The position numbers and the translations under genes are program-made. This document shows, piece after piece, positions 1 through 8,150 of a DNA stretch of 64,000 nucleotides. Each line of letters begins with the position of its first letter. The stretch's first letter is position 1. Under the pieces are notes generated by a model. That model saw only the letters and a list, made by a program, of their open reading frames with translations. It was not told the DNA's origin and ran no database searches. The DNA is taken from positions 177,836-241,835 of the forward strand of contig NZ_JBITIH010000010.1 of NCBI RefSeq assembly GCF_044458865.1, written 5' to 3'. Source of the DNA: Micromonospora_G sp044458865 (GTDB taxonomy: Bacteria > Actinomycetota > Actinomycetes > Mycobacteriales > Micromonosporaceae).

Positions 1-336
1 CCAGCCGCTCATGCAGATGACGAAACCGCTGATGACGAAGAAGAACTCCACGCCGATCCAGCCGTAGTGGAAGAACTGGCGGATCGGGTGGGTGAAGAGG
101 GCCTCGGTGTCCGTACCCCACACCTTCGGCGGGGTCAGCAGGTGGTAGCCGACCACCAGCATGGCCGCCCCGAAGCGGAGCAGGTCGAGCACGTGGAGGC
201 GGTCGTTCGAGCGGGTACGCGTGGCACGACGGCCCGGGTAAGCGGAGTCTGATCCCACCTGCTCGGCGGCGTCGTCGTGCGGCTGGGACGCGTCCGGACG
301 CACACGTTCCTGGTACAGGCTGGGCGTGCTGTTCAA
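1..336 (-). CDS. Acyltransferase-3 (OafA/YrhL-like) membrane protein, N-terminal part
   Basis: This is the N-terminal 112 codons of a gene running off the left edge. The family O-acylates sugars or lipids at the cytoplasmic membrane. After a polar, poorly conserved leader of about 55 residues the protein reads LDLLRFGAAMLVVGYHLL and later GWIGVEFFFVISGFVI. These match the first membrane helix, with its catalytic-type Arg and His, and the VxxFFVISGF helix of acyltransferase-3 proteins. I chose TTG at 336 because an AGGAGA ribosome-binding site precedes it by eight bases and no ATG or GTG is better placed. The family call is firm; the substrate is unknown. Confidence 0.8.
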   Translation of the reverse strand, partial: MNSTPSLYQERVRPDASQPHDDAAEQVGSDSAYPGRRATRTRSNDRLHVLDLLRFGAAMLVVGYHLLTPPKVWGTDTEALFTHPIRQFFHYGWIGVEFFFVISGFVICMSGW

Positions 337-397
337 GCTTCTCGTCTCCTGCCGGCCAAGCTACTGGCGGCGGAATCCTACCGGCCGGAGCGCCGGG

Positions 398-889
398 TCA
401 GCCGAGGCGGATCTGCGCCCGTACGACGTCGCCGTCGCGCTTGAGTTCGGCGCCGGCCCGGCGGAGCACGCTCAGGGCGGGGGTGTTGTCCACGGTGGTC
501 TCGGCGGTAACCAGGCGGGCGCCGGCTCCGACCGCCTCGGCGAGCAGTAGACGGAGCGCGGTGGCGGCGATGCCCTGCCCCCGGGCCGACTTGCCGAGCC
601 ACATGCCGGTCTCCATGGTCGTCGGCTGGCCGTCACAGGTCATCCGAATCATGCCGACCACGTCGTCGCCGACCATGATCGCGAACATGGCGGTACGGGT
701 CGCGCCGGTCAGGCCGTCGAACCTCGCCCGGTGGAACTCACGGAACGCCTCCCTGCGGGCGTGCGACCAGCCTGCCGGGGCGTCGACCGGTGGCATCACG
801 TCGTCCGGTTCCGCCTCTGCGGCGGCTACGGACAGCAACGGCTCCAGGGTCCGCTCGTCGATCGGCGTCAGTCGTACGTTGCTGCTCAC
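398..889 (-). CDS. GNAT-family N-acetyltransferase (RimJ/RimL-like)
   Basis: This 163-residue protein is a complete GNAT domain that would transfer an acetyl group from acetyl-CoA to an amino group; the acceptor cannot be told from sequence. The acetyl-CoA loop is visible as MWLGKSARGQGIAATALRLL around residues 95-115 (the RGQGIA motif A). It is followed by the usual ETTVDNTPALSVLRRAGAE segment, which resembles the RimJ/RimL branch acting on protein N-termini or small amines. The start is GTG with only a weak ribosome-binding site. It stands alone, between the acyltransferase and a 270-bp non-coding stretch. Confidence 0.8.
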   Translation of the reverse strand: MSSNVRLTPIDERTLEPLLSVAAAEAEPDDVMPPVDAPAGWSHARREAFREFHRARFDGLTGATRTAMFAIMVGDDVVGMIRMTCDGQPTTMETGMWLGKSARGQGIAATALRLLLAEAVGAGARLVTAETTVDNTPALSVLRRAGAELKRDGDVVRAQIRLG

Positions 890-1163
890 GAAGCGAGTGT
901 TCCCGCCCCGAACCCGAGTCGTCCACCGCTTTGCGCAAGGGTTGCCGTTCCGCCGTCACGCCCTGTCCGGTAAAACCCGCGCAAGACGCTGAACGGCCCT
1001 ACCCACGGTGACCAAGGGGAGGACGGGGGCGTCGATCGGCGCGCTACCGGACCCGACGCGGCAACCCGGGTTCGGCCACCCTCTGGGGGCACCATCGGCC
1101 GATCGCCACCGTCGACGGTTGCGGTACGTAACCAAGGTGGCCACCATCCGGTGGGCGCGGCGG
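890..1163. other. Intergenic stretch without recognisable gene
   Basis: Between the GNAT gene and the phosphatase gene, both on the minus strand, I see only short frames that mirror each other on the two strands. There is no ribosome-binding site with a plausible start, no strong hairpin and no RNA motif I recognise. It presumably carries the GNAT promoter. Confidence 0.4.
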
Positions 1164-2006
1164 TCAGCGGTCGAAGCGGCAGAGTGCGACGGTGGCGTCG
1201 TCGTACTGCTTGAACCGGCGCCGATCCTGCCCCTCAGCGGTGCCCTGCTCCGCGATCCGGACGCGACGGATCAGCTCGCTCGGCCCCTCTGAGGTGAGCA
1301 GGGCGAGCAGGTTGTGCCAGTCGAAGAGACCCAGCTTGTCGACCGCGTACGACGCGCCGTCGGTGAGTAGCGCCGCTCGGCGTACCCGGTCCGGGCCGGT
1401 GAGCGAGAGCCCGCCGCCGATCGCGTGGTACGCCGCGTCCGGGTCGGCGGCGGCGACCCAGTAGCCACCCGGGGTGTTCATCTGCTGGCGCTGCCAGGTC
1501 ACCGAGCGGCGGAACCGGGCCTGCGGGTCGGTATCCTCGCCGCCCGCCTTGCCGGCGAACGCGGCCGACTTCATCCCGACCATGGTGGTGTCGAGCCGGT
1601 CGTCGGTGATCACCTGCAACCGGCTGCCGAGGTCGACGACGAGCGGACTGTCGCAGAGGACCAGGTAGTCGACATGCTCGGCGCCCTCCCGGATCAGGCA
1701 GACGGTCGATGACGGCGTGCCCGGGTGCCCGAGGTCGCACCGGTTGCCGTGATCGCCGCGTACTGCGTCGATCGCGCCGGCCAGGATCTCCATCAGGGTG
1801 GCTCCGGGCTGGTCGGCGGCGACCAGGCCGATCCGCGCGGCGAGCCGGCGAACATACCACGCGGGGCCGTGTACGCAACCGGTGTCGAAGCCCTCCGGCA
1901 CGGTCGCCCCGTCGAGCACGCCGACCAGTTGGCCGTACTGGAAGACGTGATCCTCGTTCGCCAGTCGGTCCGGTGCCGCCTGCGAGGCGGACCATACCTG
2001 CATCAT
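1164..2006 (-). CDS. PP2C-like (PPM family) protein phosphatase
   Basis: This 280-residue protein looks like a metal-dependent PP2C-type Ser/Thr phosphatase. Visible elements are NEDHVF near residue 17 and GVLDGAT near 30 (the metal-binding Asp). SSTVCLIR and LCDSPLVV follow in mid-protein, then ALLTDGAS near 220 and a terminal YDDATVALCRF. The spacing and the DGAT/DGAS motifs fit the PPM superfamily, although DGAT replaces the classical DGHGG and the protein is a divergent member. The start ATGATG at 2006 follows a GGAGA site. No partner kinase lies nearby. It could act on phosphoproteins or be a related hydrolase. Confidence 0.65.
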   Translation of the reverse strand: MMQVWSASQAAPDRLANEDHVFQYGQLVGVLDGATVPEGFDTGCVHGPAWYVRRLAARIGLVAADQPGATLMEILAGAIDAVRGDHGNRCDLGHPGTPSSTVCLIREGAEHVDYLVLCDSPLVVDLGSRLQVITDDRLDTTMVGMKSAAFAGKAGGEDTDPQARFRRSVTWQRQQMNTPGGYWVAAADPDAAYHAIGGGLSLTGPDRVRRAALLTDGASYAVDKLGLFDWHNLLALLTSEGPSELIRRVRIAEQGTAEGQDRRRFKQYDDATVALCRFDR

Positions 2007-2100
2007 CCTGAGGTCTCCGGCTCTGCCGCGAGGCAGCGGGGCTGCGCTCGGTCGAAGGGGTTGTCGAAGAAATCTCGCCTTGACCCATGTCTACCCGAGC

Positions 2101-2240
2101 GGGCCCGCGGGCCCTTACCGAATGAGTCCCTTCCCACCACGCGGAATACCCGTTCGATCGGCGAAAGTACGTGCCGGCAACGGATATGAGAAACCCGAGA
2201 ACGACTCAGCATTACTGACGGTAACGTCAGGGACCTGACG
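2101..2240. promoter_or_regulatory. Palindromes in the divergent promoter region
   Basis: A perfect 14-bp palindrome GGGCCCGCGGGCCC lies at 2101-2114. CTGACG-GTAA-CGTCAG lies at 2215-2230, and CTGACG recurs at 2235, exactly 20 bp after the first. The region lies between the minus-strand phosphatase gene and a plus-strand small gene. The CTGACG cluster sits about 50 bp before the latter and could be an operator. The regulator is unknown. Confidence 0.3.
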
Positions 2241-2287
2241 GTGTGCCCGCCCGCGCCCGGGTGACAACACCGCGAGAGGGGGGCCAG

Positions 2288-2503
2288 ATGCTGAGGAAGC
2301 TGCACGACATGGGTCTACGTTCAGACCACTGCTACATCGCCGGTTTTGCGAGTATCGCCCTGTCATTCGGCTGTTGGCTGGCGTCCAAGCAGTTCGAGAA
2401 GGGGGCGGAGATCGACCGTGCGGACCGCTGGGGCATCTTCGTTGGCGAGTGGGCCCCCACCTTCATCGCCCTCGGCAACGGCCTCCAGTCGTACGAGAAG
2501 TAA
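2288..2503 (+). CDS. Small hypothetical protein with one hydrophobic segment
   Basis: I recognise no family. The 71-residue protein contains CYIAGFASIALSFGCWLAS (about residues 15-33), which could be a single membrane helix, followed by a charged segment and WGIFVGEWAPTFIALGNGLQ. ATG at 2288 follows a purine-rich GAGAGGGGGG ribosome-binding site. A frame 15 codons longer exists upstream but lacks a ribosome-binding site. It is convergent with the DUF3263 gene, with only 4 bp between the stops. Coding status is supported by the good ribosome-binding site and third-position GC; function is unknown. Confidence 0.55.
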   Translation: MLRKLHDMGLRSDHCYIAGFASIALSFGCWLASKQFEKGAEIDRADRWGIFVGEWAPTFIALGNGLQSYEK

Positions 2504-2507
2504 GCCG

Positions 2508-2915
2508 TCAACGGCGGCGGGAACGGGACCTGGCGGCCCGGAGCCGGCGCAGTCTGCCGATCAGCAACGGTTCGGCGGCCAGTGCGGCCGGGTTGTCGAG
2601 CAGTCCGTTGAGGAGTTGGTAGTAGCGCGTCGCGGAGAGGTCGAAGGTGTCCCGGATCGCCTGCTCCTTGGCGCCGGCATGCTTCCACCAGCGCTGCTCG
2701 AAGGCGAGAATCTCCTGCTCCCGTGCGGAGAGCCCGGTTCCGGCGGATTCGTCCGGGGCCGGTCTGGTCTGTTCTGGATCTTCGGCTCCGAAATCGGCCT
2801 GATCGGGCGCGGTCCGATGTTCCGGACCGACCCGCTGTCCCGGTACGACCGGCGGTGCGAGCTGTTCGGCGTGGCCGTCGTCGTCGGTGGCTGGAGCGTC
2901 GGCACCCGGCTTCAT
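2508..2915 (-). CDS. DUF3263-family protein
   Basis: This 135-residue protein has a low-complexity acidic N-terminal half and a C-terminal DUF3263 domain. The domain is recognisable by SAREQEILAFEQRWWK, then GAKEQAIRDTFDLSATRYYQLLN and a basic tail. The last part resembles a helix-turn-helix, and the family is restricted to actinobacteria with no settled function. ATG at 2915 has a GAGGAG ribosome-binding site six bases upstream. An in-frame start further upstream at 3020 would add a non-conserved stretch and is less likely. Regulatory DNA binding is a reasonable inference, not shown. Confidence 0.7.
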   Translation of the reverse strand: MKPGADAPATDDDGHAEQLAPPVVPGQRVGPEHRTAPDQADFGAEDPEQTRPAPDESAGTGLSAREQEILAFEQRWWKHAGAKEQAIRDTFDLSATRYYQLLNGLLDNPAALAAEPLLIGRLRRLRAARSRSRRR

Positions 2916-3067
2916 GGCGCTCCTCACCGACCTCGCGAAACCGCACCCGCCGTACGGCCCCACCAGCCTAATCGCGCCTGGCCACAAGCGCATCAGGCGC
3001 CACGGCGACACCGTCACCACCCGGGCGGAATCGACCGGGTGGTGACGGTCAGGTCAGGTCGGGCCGG

Positions 3068-4078
3068 TCAGGTGACGTCGCGGCTGCGCATCGCCCAGAT
3101 CGCGGCGGCGAGCACGACTGCCGTACCGACGCCGAAGACCAGTCCGGAGTCCTGCCAGGTGAGGACGAGTTCCCCCGGGGCACACTGCCCCTGCTGAAAG
3201 TTGCAGGCGTTGTAGTCGAAGAGCTTCCACTCCTTCGAGAACCAGGCCAGCGCGTAGGTCGAGAGGACGTACCGGTCACCGAACGGGGTGCCGATGATCG
3301 CCATCACGGTCCGGATGCCGATCTCGCTGACCACGGTGACACCGACCGCGACGCCGAGCGCCATCGCGGTGTGCCGGCCCAGCGAGGCCAGCCCGAAGGC
3401 GATCGCGGCGACAGCCAGCACCAGGCCGACCGCGCGGAGTCCGGAGAGCGCGAACGACTGCCAGACCCCCGAGGTCAGCTTGCCGGTCACCCCGTCGAAG
3501 CGGCCGATCAGCCAGAACGCGGCCGTCCACAGAGCGCCGAGCACCAGGCTGAGGCCGAGGACCGTGCTGAGCAGCGCGCCCAGCTTGGTGAAGAGCACGG
3601 TGAGCCGTTTCGGGCGCCAGAGCAGGAGGTTCATCATCCCGCCGCTGTGCCACTCGGCGCCGACGTACGACGCGCCGACGACGAAGCCGAAGAGCGCCAT
3701 GATGCCGGCGAAGATGGCGATGAAGTTGCCGAACTCGTCGCGGAAGTCGAACTGGTACGGCATGAACCACTCGGCCTGGAAGTTGTCCCGGGTCGGGGTC
3801 CACTCCCGCCCGCAGTCCGGCGGGTACCGGTCCGTGCCCGCACCGGCCGCCTTGGCCGCCTCGCAGGCACGCACGGACTCCTCGTGGTACTTCACCTGCT
3901 GCTGGTACTCCGCCTCCGCCCTGGCCTCGGCTGCGGCGACCTGCGCCGGTCCGACCTTGTGGCTGTTCGCGGTGAAGGCGATGGCGATGCCGCCGAGCCC
4001 GAGGACGAGCAGGACGAGCATGATCCTGGTGAGCCGGCGCTTGAAGATGCGGCGCAGCTCTGTCGTGTAGAGGTTCAT
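3068..4078 (-). CDS. ABC-2 type transporter permease
   Basis: This 336-residue inner-membrane protein is the permease half of an ABC exporter whose ATPase gene overlaps it upstream. Helix 1 (IMLVLLVLGLGGIAIAF) is followed by a long polar, extracytoplasmic or coiled region rich in Glu and Gln. About five further hydrophobic segments follow, including FIAIFAGIMALFGFVVGASYVGAEW and LVLAVAAIAFGLASL. This is the layout of ABC-2/NatB-like permeases. The ATG overlaps the ATPase stop by 4 bp (ATGA), so the two are translationally coupled. Substrate is unknown; drug, lipid or peptide export are all possible. Confidence 0.8.
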   Translation of the reverse strand: MNLYTTELRRIFKRRLTRIMLVLLVLGLGGIAIAFTANSHKVGPAQVAAAEARAEAEYQQQVKYHEESVRACEAAKAAGAGTDRYPPDCGREWTPTRDNFQAEWFMPYQFDFRDEFGNFIAIFAGIMALFGFVVGASYVGAEWHSGGMMNLLLWRPKRLTVLFTKLGALLSTVLGLSLVLGALWTAAFWLIGRFDGVTGKLTSGVWQSFALSGLRAVGLVLAVAAIAFGLASLGRHTAMALGVAVGVTVVSEIGIRTVMAIIGTPFGDRYVLSTYALAWFSKEWKLFDYNACNFQQGQCAPGELVLTWQDSGLVFGVGTAVVLAAAIWAMRSRDVT

Positions 4079-5097
4079 ACTCCCCAGCTCCCCGATGTGC
4101 CGCCGGATCCGTTCGCGTCCGGGTCGGAGCCGCCGACCAGCGCGGACTCGTCGACCTGGCGGTGCTGACCGGGCACCGGTGTGGTGGCGGTCAGGTCGAG
4201 GAAGACACTCTCCAGGTCGGCGGTGACCGGGGCCAGTTCGCTCACGTACAGGCTCTGGGCGGCGAGGGTACGGCTGACCCAGGCCGGTTGCTCGACGCCG
4301 TACACCATCAGGTGGTCGTCGTTGGTGGTGATCTCGGCGCCGGCCCGGCTCAACGCCTCGGCGGCGAGCGGCAGGTCGCTGACGGCCTCCAGGCGTACCC
4401 GCAGGCCGTTGCCGGCGTGCTGGGCGAGGACCTGGGCGACCGGTCCGGCGGCGACCCGTCGGCCGAGCGAGATGATGGTGACCGAGTCGCAGATGAGTTG
4501 GACCTCGCCGAGGATGTGGCTGGAGAGGACCACGGTCATGCCGGACTCGGCGAGGTTGCGCATCAGCGCCCGCATCTCCCGGATACCGCCGGGGTCGAGT
4601 CCGTTCGCCGGCTCGTCCAGGATCAGCAGTCGCGGGTTCTTCAGCAGCGCGGAGGCGACCGCGAGTCGCTGTTTCATGCCGAGCGAGTACGACTTGACCC
4701 GGTCGCCGGCGCGGTCCCGCAGGCCGACGAGTTCGAGCACCTCGGCGACCCGCTGCTGGGGCACCCCGCCGGCACCGGCCAGCAGGGAGAGGGTGTCCCG
4801 GGCGGTGAAGTGGGGGAAGAACTGCGGGCTTTCCACGATCGCGCCGACGGCGCCGGCGACCTCGGGCAGGGCGGCCGGCACCTCGTGGCCGAGCAGCGCC
4901 ATCCGGCCGCCGTTGGGCTTGATCAGGCCGAGCAGCGTACGCAGGGTGGTGGTCTTGCCCGAGCCGTTGGGGCCGAGGAAGCCGTGCACCTGCCCTCGCT
5001 CGACCAGCATGTCGAAACCGTCGAGGGCGTGTCGTACGCCCCGGCGTCTACTTCGGTAGGTCTTTCGCAGACCCTCGATCTCCAGTACGGCCGTCAA
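4075..5097 (-). CDS. ABC transporter ATP-binding protein (export type)
   Basis: This 340-residue ATPase powers the adjacent ABC-2 permease. Walker A is GPNGSGKTT (about residue 43), the signature is YSLGMKQRL, Walker B is LLILDEPANGLDP and the switch His lies in SSHILGE. The C-terminal 100 residues form the accessory domain common in CcmA/NatA-like drug-export ATPases and end in a Gly/Ser/Asp-rich tail. It is the first gene of a two-gene minus-strand operon. The 127-bp gap to the DeoR-type gene should hold its promoter. Confidence 0.87.
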   Translation of the reverse strand: MTAVLEIEGLRKTYRSRRRGVRHALDGFDMLVERGQVHGFLGPNGSGKTTTLRTLLGLIKPNGGRMALLGHEVPAALPEVAGAVGAIVESPQFFPHFTARDTLSLLAGAGGVPQQRVAEVLELVGLRDRAGDRVKSYSLGMKQRLAVASALLKNPRLLILDEPANGLDPGGIREMRALMRNLAESGMTVVLSSHILGEVQLICDSVTIISLGRRVAAGPVAQVLAQHAGNGLRVRLEAVSDLPLAAEALSRAGAEITTNDDHLMVYGVEQPAWVSRTLAAQSLYVSELAPVTADLESVFLDLTATTPVPGQHRQVDESALVGGSDPDANGSGGTSGSWGV

Positions 5098-5224
5098 CGC
5101 CGACCTCCCGTGCCACGGTTAGGGCTCGCCCGACCTGCTCGGTATACCAGGCAAACCTGCTGTAAGTACCCGAAACTCATCATTTGCCCACAAACCCTGC
5201 CGCACGTCAGGCCAGCGGAGAACG

Positions 5225-6010
5225 TCAAGCGGTGATGACGTGCACCCCGGCCTGCCGGAACCCGTCGACGATCGCCGGGTCGGCCCCGGAGTCGGTCACC
5301 AGGGTCTCCACCCGTTCCACCGGGCAGATCCGGGCGAAGGCGTGACCGCCCAGTTTGGACGAGTCCGCAATGATCACCACGCGCTTGGCGCGGGCCACCA
5401 TCAGATTGTTCATCGACGCCTCGCCCTCGTGGTGGGCCGCCGCGCCGAGCTGTACGTCGATCGCGTCCACCCCGAGCAACGCCACGTCCAGGGTCACCTC
5501 GCGCAGCAACGCCCCACCGAGCGGGCCGACCAGTTCGAACGACTGCGGCCGGACCACACCACCGGCCACCACCACCTTCATCCGGGAACGGACCAACAGC
5601 TCGTTGGCGATGTTCAGCGCGTTGGTGACCACGGTCAACTGCGAACCGTCGGCGCTGGTGTTGAGGTCCGGTCGGACGGCGAGCGCGCGGGCGACCTCGG
5701 TGGTCGTGGTGCCGCCGTTGAGACCGACCACCATGCCGGGAGCGACCAGCGCCGCGGCGGCGGTGCCGATCCGCTGCTTCTCGGCCGAGTGCTTCGCCGT
5801 CTTGTACCGCAGCGGCAGGTCGTACGACACCCCGTTGGCGACCGCGCCACCCCGGGTCCGGTTGATCATCTGCTGCTGGGCGAGCTGGTCGAAGTCACGG
5901 CGGATGGTGGCCTGCGAGACGTCCAGCCGTGCGGCGGCATCCTCCACACTGACCCGGCCGCTCTCAGTCAACAGCTCAAGCAGGGCGTTCCATCTCGCGT
6001 ACCGGTCCAC
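5225..6010 (-). CDS. DeoR-family transcriptional regulator of amino-sugar genes
   Basis: This 261-residue DeoR-type repressor has an N-terminal helix-turn-helix (SVEDAAARLDVSQATIRRDFDQL, about residues 20-42) and the family hinge NRTRGGAV. A C-terminal sugar-phosphate sensing domain contains GLNGGTTTTEVARAL and IADSSKLG. I chose GTG at 6010 because GGAGG precedes it by six bases and the sequence then matches family N-termini (DRYARWNALLELL). A start 14 codons upstream lacks both. It diverges from the SIS-ROK-NagA genes and very likely represses them, releasing on an amino-sugar phosphate. Repeated boxes in the shared promoter fit this. Confidence 0.85.
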   Translation of the reverse strand: MDRYARWNALLELLTESGRVSVEDAAARLDVSQATIRRDFDQLAQQQMINRTRGGAVANGVSYDLPLRYKTAKHSAEKQRIGTAAAALVAPGMVVGLNGGTTTTEVARALAVRPDLNTSADGSQLTVVTNALNIANELLVRSRMKVVVAGGVVRPQSFELVGPLGGALLREVTLDVALLGVDAIDVQLGAAAHHEGEASMNNLMVARAKRVVIIADSSKLGGHAFARICPVERVETLVTDSGADPAIVDGFRQAGVHVITA

Positions 6011-6055
6011 CGCGAGCCTCCATGCACGTACGGTGATTGATTGCGTGCACACTAG

Positions 6056-6180
6056 TGCGCGAAACTACCGTCGCGCAAAGAACGGCTCTGCGCAAAGCCG
6101 CATTGTAGTTGCCAGGTCGAACATGTTTCGAGCAGAATAACGCGCGAAAGACGCTCGGAACGAACGGTATCGCGCAGCAA
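6056..6180. promoter_or_regulatory. Array of DeoR-type operator candidates
   Basis: Five copies of a CGCGMAAR-like box occur between the divergent regulator and SIS genes: TGCGCGAAA (6056), CGCGCAAAG (6072), TGCGCAAAG (6089), CGCGCGAAAG (6141) and CGCGCAGCAA (6171). The first three are about 16-17 bp apart. Repeated, similarly oriented boxes are usual for DeoR repressors, and the location fits autoregulation plus control of the catabolic operon. Confidence 0.5.
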
Positions 6181-6203
6181 TTCTCGTCAACCGAGGAGCC
6201 CTG

Positions 6204-7133
6204 ATGGCGTACGTCGACGCGGAAATCACCAGCCAACCCGACTGTTGGCTGCGGGCAGCCGCACTCGCCGACCCGTCGGCACAGGCACTGCCCCGACCCG
6301 GTGAACGAGTGGCCGTGATCGGCTGCGGCACCTCATGGTTCATCGGCATGGCCTACGCCGGCCTGCGCGAACGCGCCGGCCACGGCGAAACCGACGCGTT
6401 CCAGGCGTCCGAGTTCCCGACCGAACGACGCTACGACCGGATCATCGCGATCACCCGTTCCGGCACCACCACCGAGGTCCTCGACCTGCTCGCCGCCGTA
6501 CGGGGCCGGACCGCGACCACGGTCATCGTCGGCGACCCGGACTCACCCGCGGTCGGCCTCGCCGACGCCGACGTACGCCTCCCCTTCGCCGACGAACGCT
6601 CGGTGGTGCAGACCCGCTTCGCCACCAGTGCCCTGGCGCTGCTCCGCGCCCACCTCGGCGAGAACCTCACCGCGCTGGCCGCCGACGCGGAGGTCGCCGT
6701 ACGGGCCCCGCTCCCGGTCGACCCGGGCATGATCGAGCAGGCCACCTTCCTCGGCCGTGGCTGGACCATCGGACTCGCGCAGGAAGCCGCGCTGAAGTGC
6801 CGGGAGGCGGCCACCTTCTGGTCCGAGGCGTACCCGGCAATGGACTACCGGCACGGTCCGTTCGCGATCGCCGGCCCCGGGCGGATGGTCTGGGCGTTCG
6901 GCGAGATCCCGGACGGGCTGGCCGAGGAGATCGCCAGCACCGGTGCCGCCTTCGTACACAGCCGCACCAACGGCACCCACACCGTGCTCGGCGACTGGGC
7001 CGCCGGGCGTACCCCGCTCGACCCGATGGCCGACCTGATCCTTGCCCAGCGCTTCGCGGTGGCCCTGGCCACCAGCCGTGGCCTGGACCCCGACGCGCCA
7101 CGAAACCTGACCAGGTCCGTGGTGCTCGCGTGA
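6204..7133 (+). CDS. SIS-domain sugar isomerase/deaminase (AgaS/GlmS C-domain type)
   Basis: This 309-residue protein carries two SIS domains, the sugar-phosphate isomerase fold. The first has GCGTSWFIGMAYAGL and ITRSGTTTEVLDLL, which bind phosphate. The second has LKCREAATFWSEAYPAMDYRHGP, the Glu/His catalytic block of GlmS-like amino-sugar isomerases. It probably acts as a glucosamine- or galactosamine-6-phosphate deaminase or isomerase after NagA has removed the acetyl group. ATG at 6204 follows GAGGAG. The next gene's GTG overlaps its stop by 4 bp. Which amino sugar is used cannot be decided from sequence alone. Confidence 0.83.
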   Translation: MAYVDAEITSQPDCWLRAAALADPSAQALPRPGERVAVIGCGTSWFIGMAYAGLRERAGHGETDAFQASEFPTERRYDRIIAITRSGTTTEVLDLLAAVRGRTATTVIVGDPDSPAVGLADADVRLPFADERSVVQTRFATSALALLRAHLGENLTALAADAEVAVRAPLPVDPGMIEQATFLGRGWTIGLAQEAALKCREAATFWSEAYPAMDYRHGPFAIAGPGRMVWAFGEIPDGLAEEIASTGAAFVHSRTNGTHTVLGDWAAGRTPLDPMADLILAQRFAVALATSRGLDPDAPRNLTRSVVLA

Positions 7134-8131
7134 CGGACGTTCTCCCGACGGTCCCGTCGACCGAGCCCGCCCACCCCACCGTGGTGATCGCGCTCGACGT
7201 CGGCGGGACCGGCATCAAGTCCGCCCTGGTCCGGCCGGACGGCTCCACCCACCACAGCGAACGCCACCCGACCGGCGCCGACCGGGGACCGGCGGAGGTG
7301 GTCGAGACCATTCTCGCCGTCGCCGAGGGCCTGGCCGGTCGGGCGCGCGCCGACGGGCTCGCCCCGGTGGCGGTCGGCATCGCGGTCCCCGGGGTGGTGG
7401 ACCAGGCGGCCGGGGTGGCGGTCTGGTCGGCGAACCTCGGCTTCCGTGACGTACCCCTGCGGGACCTGGTCACCGAACGGCTCGGGCTGCCCTCGGCGCT
7501 CGGCCACGACGTACGCGTCGGCGGCATCGCGGAGGCGCGGCTCGGCGCCGGCCGGGGCGACCGGTACGTCCTCTTCGTAGCCATCGGCACCGGCATCGCC
7601 GCCGCGCTCACCATCGACGGTACGGCCTTCGTCGGCGCCCACGGCGCGGCCGGCGAACTCGGCCACATCGTCGTACGCCCGGACGGGCCGACGTGCGGCT
7701 GCGGCCAGATCGGCTGTCTGGAGGCGGTCGCCTCGGCCGCTGCCGTCGGACGCCGCTACACCGCACTCGCGGGCTCCGCGAGCACCGGAGATCGGGTCAG
7801 TGCCGCCGAGGTGGTCCGCCGGGCGGCGGGCGGCGAGGAACTGGCCGGCCGGATCTGGCAGGAGACCGTCGACGCGCTGGCGGACGGGCTGCTGATCGCC
7901 CAGGCGCTCTACGATCCCGCGGTGGTGGTGGTCGGCGGCGGTCTGGCCGAGGCCGGCGACGACCTGCTCGTGCCGCTGCGTACGGCGCTACGCGCCCGAC
8001 TCACCTTCCACCGCGAACCCCGACTGGTGCCGGCCGCGCTCGGCGACGAGGCCGGCTGCCTCGGCGCCGCACTGCTCGCCCTGGACACCATCGGCGACCT
8101 CGAAACCGGTAGCGCCGACCACATCCCCTGA
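7130..8131 (+). CDS. ROK-family sugar kinase (N-acetylglucosamine kinase-like)
   Basis: This 333-residue ROK protein should phosphorylate an amino sugar at O6. The ATP-binding phosphate-1 motif is ALDVGGTGIKSALV (about residue 19). The sugar-binding segment is GAHGAAGELGHIVV, and the ROK zinc site CGCGQIGCLE follows. There is no N-terminal helix-turn-helix, so it is a kinase and not a NagC-type repressor. GTG at 7130 overlaps the preceding stop (GTGA), so the two genes are coupled. NagA directly downstream makes N-acetylglucosamine the likely substrate; N-acetylmannosamine or N-acetylgalactosamine are alternatives. Confidence 0.85.
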   Translation: MTDVLPTVPSTEPAHPTVVIALDVGGTGIKSALVRPDGSTHHSERHPTGADRGPAEVVETILAVAEGLAGRARADGLAPVAVGIAVPGVVDQAAGVAVWSANLGFRDVPLRDLVTERLGLPSALGHDVRVGGIAEARLGAGRGDRYVLFVAIGTGIAAALTIDGTAFVGAHGAAGELGHIVVRPDGPTCGCGQIGCLEAVASAAAVGRRYTALAGSASTGDRVSAAEVVRRAAGGEELAGRIWQETVDALADGLLIAQALYDPAVVVVGGGLAEAGDDLLVPLRTALRARLTFHREPRLVPAALGDEAGCLGAALLALDTIGDLETGSADHIP

Positions 8132-8150
8132 CAGGCTGGAGAGAGCCCTC

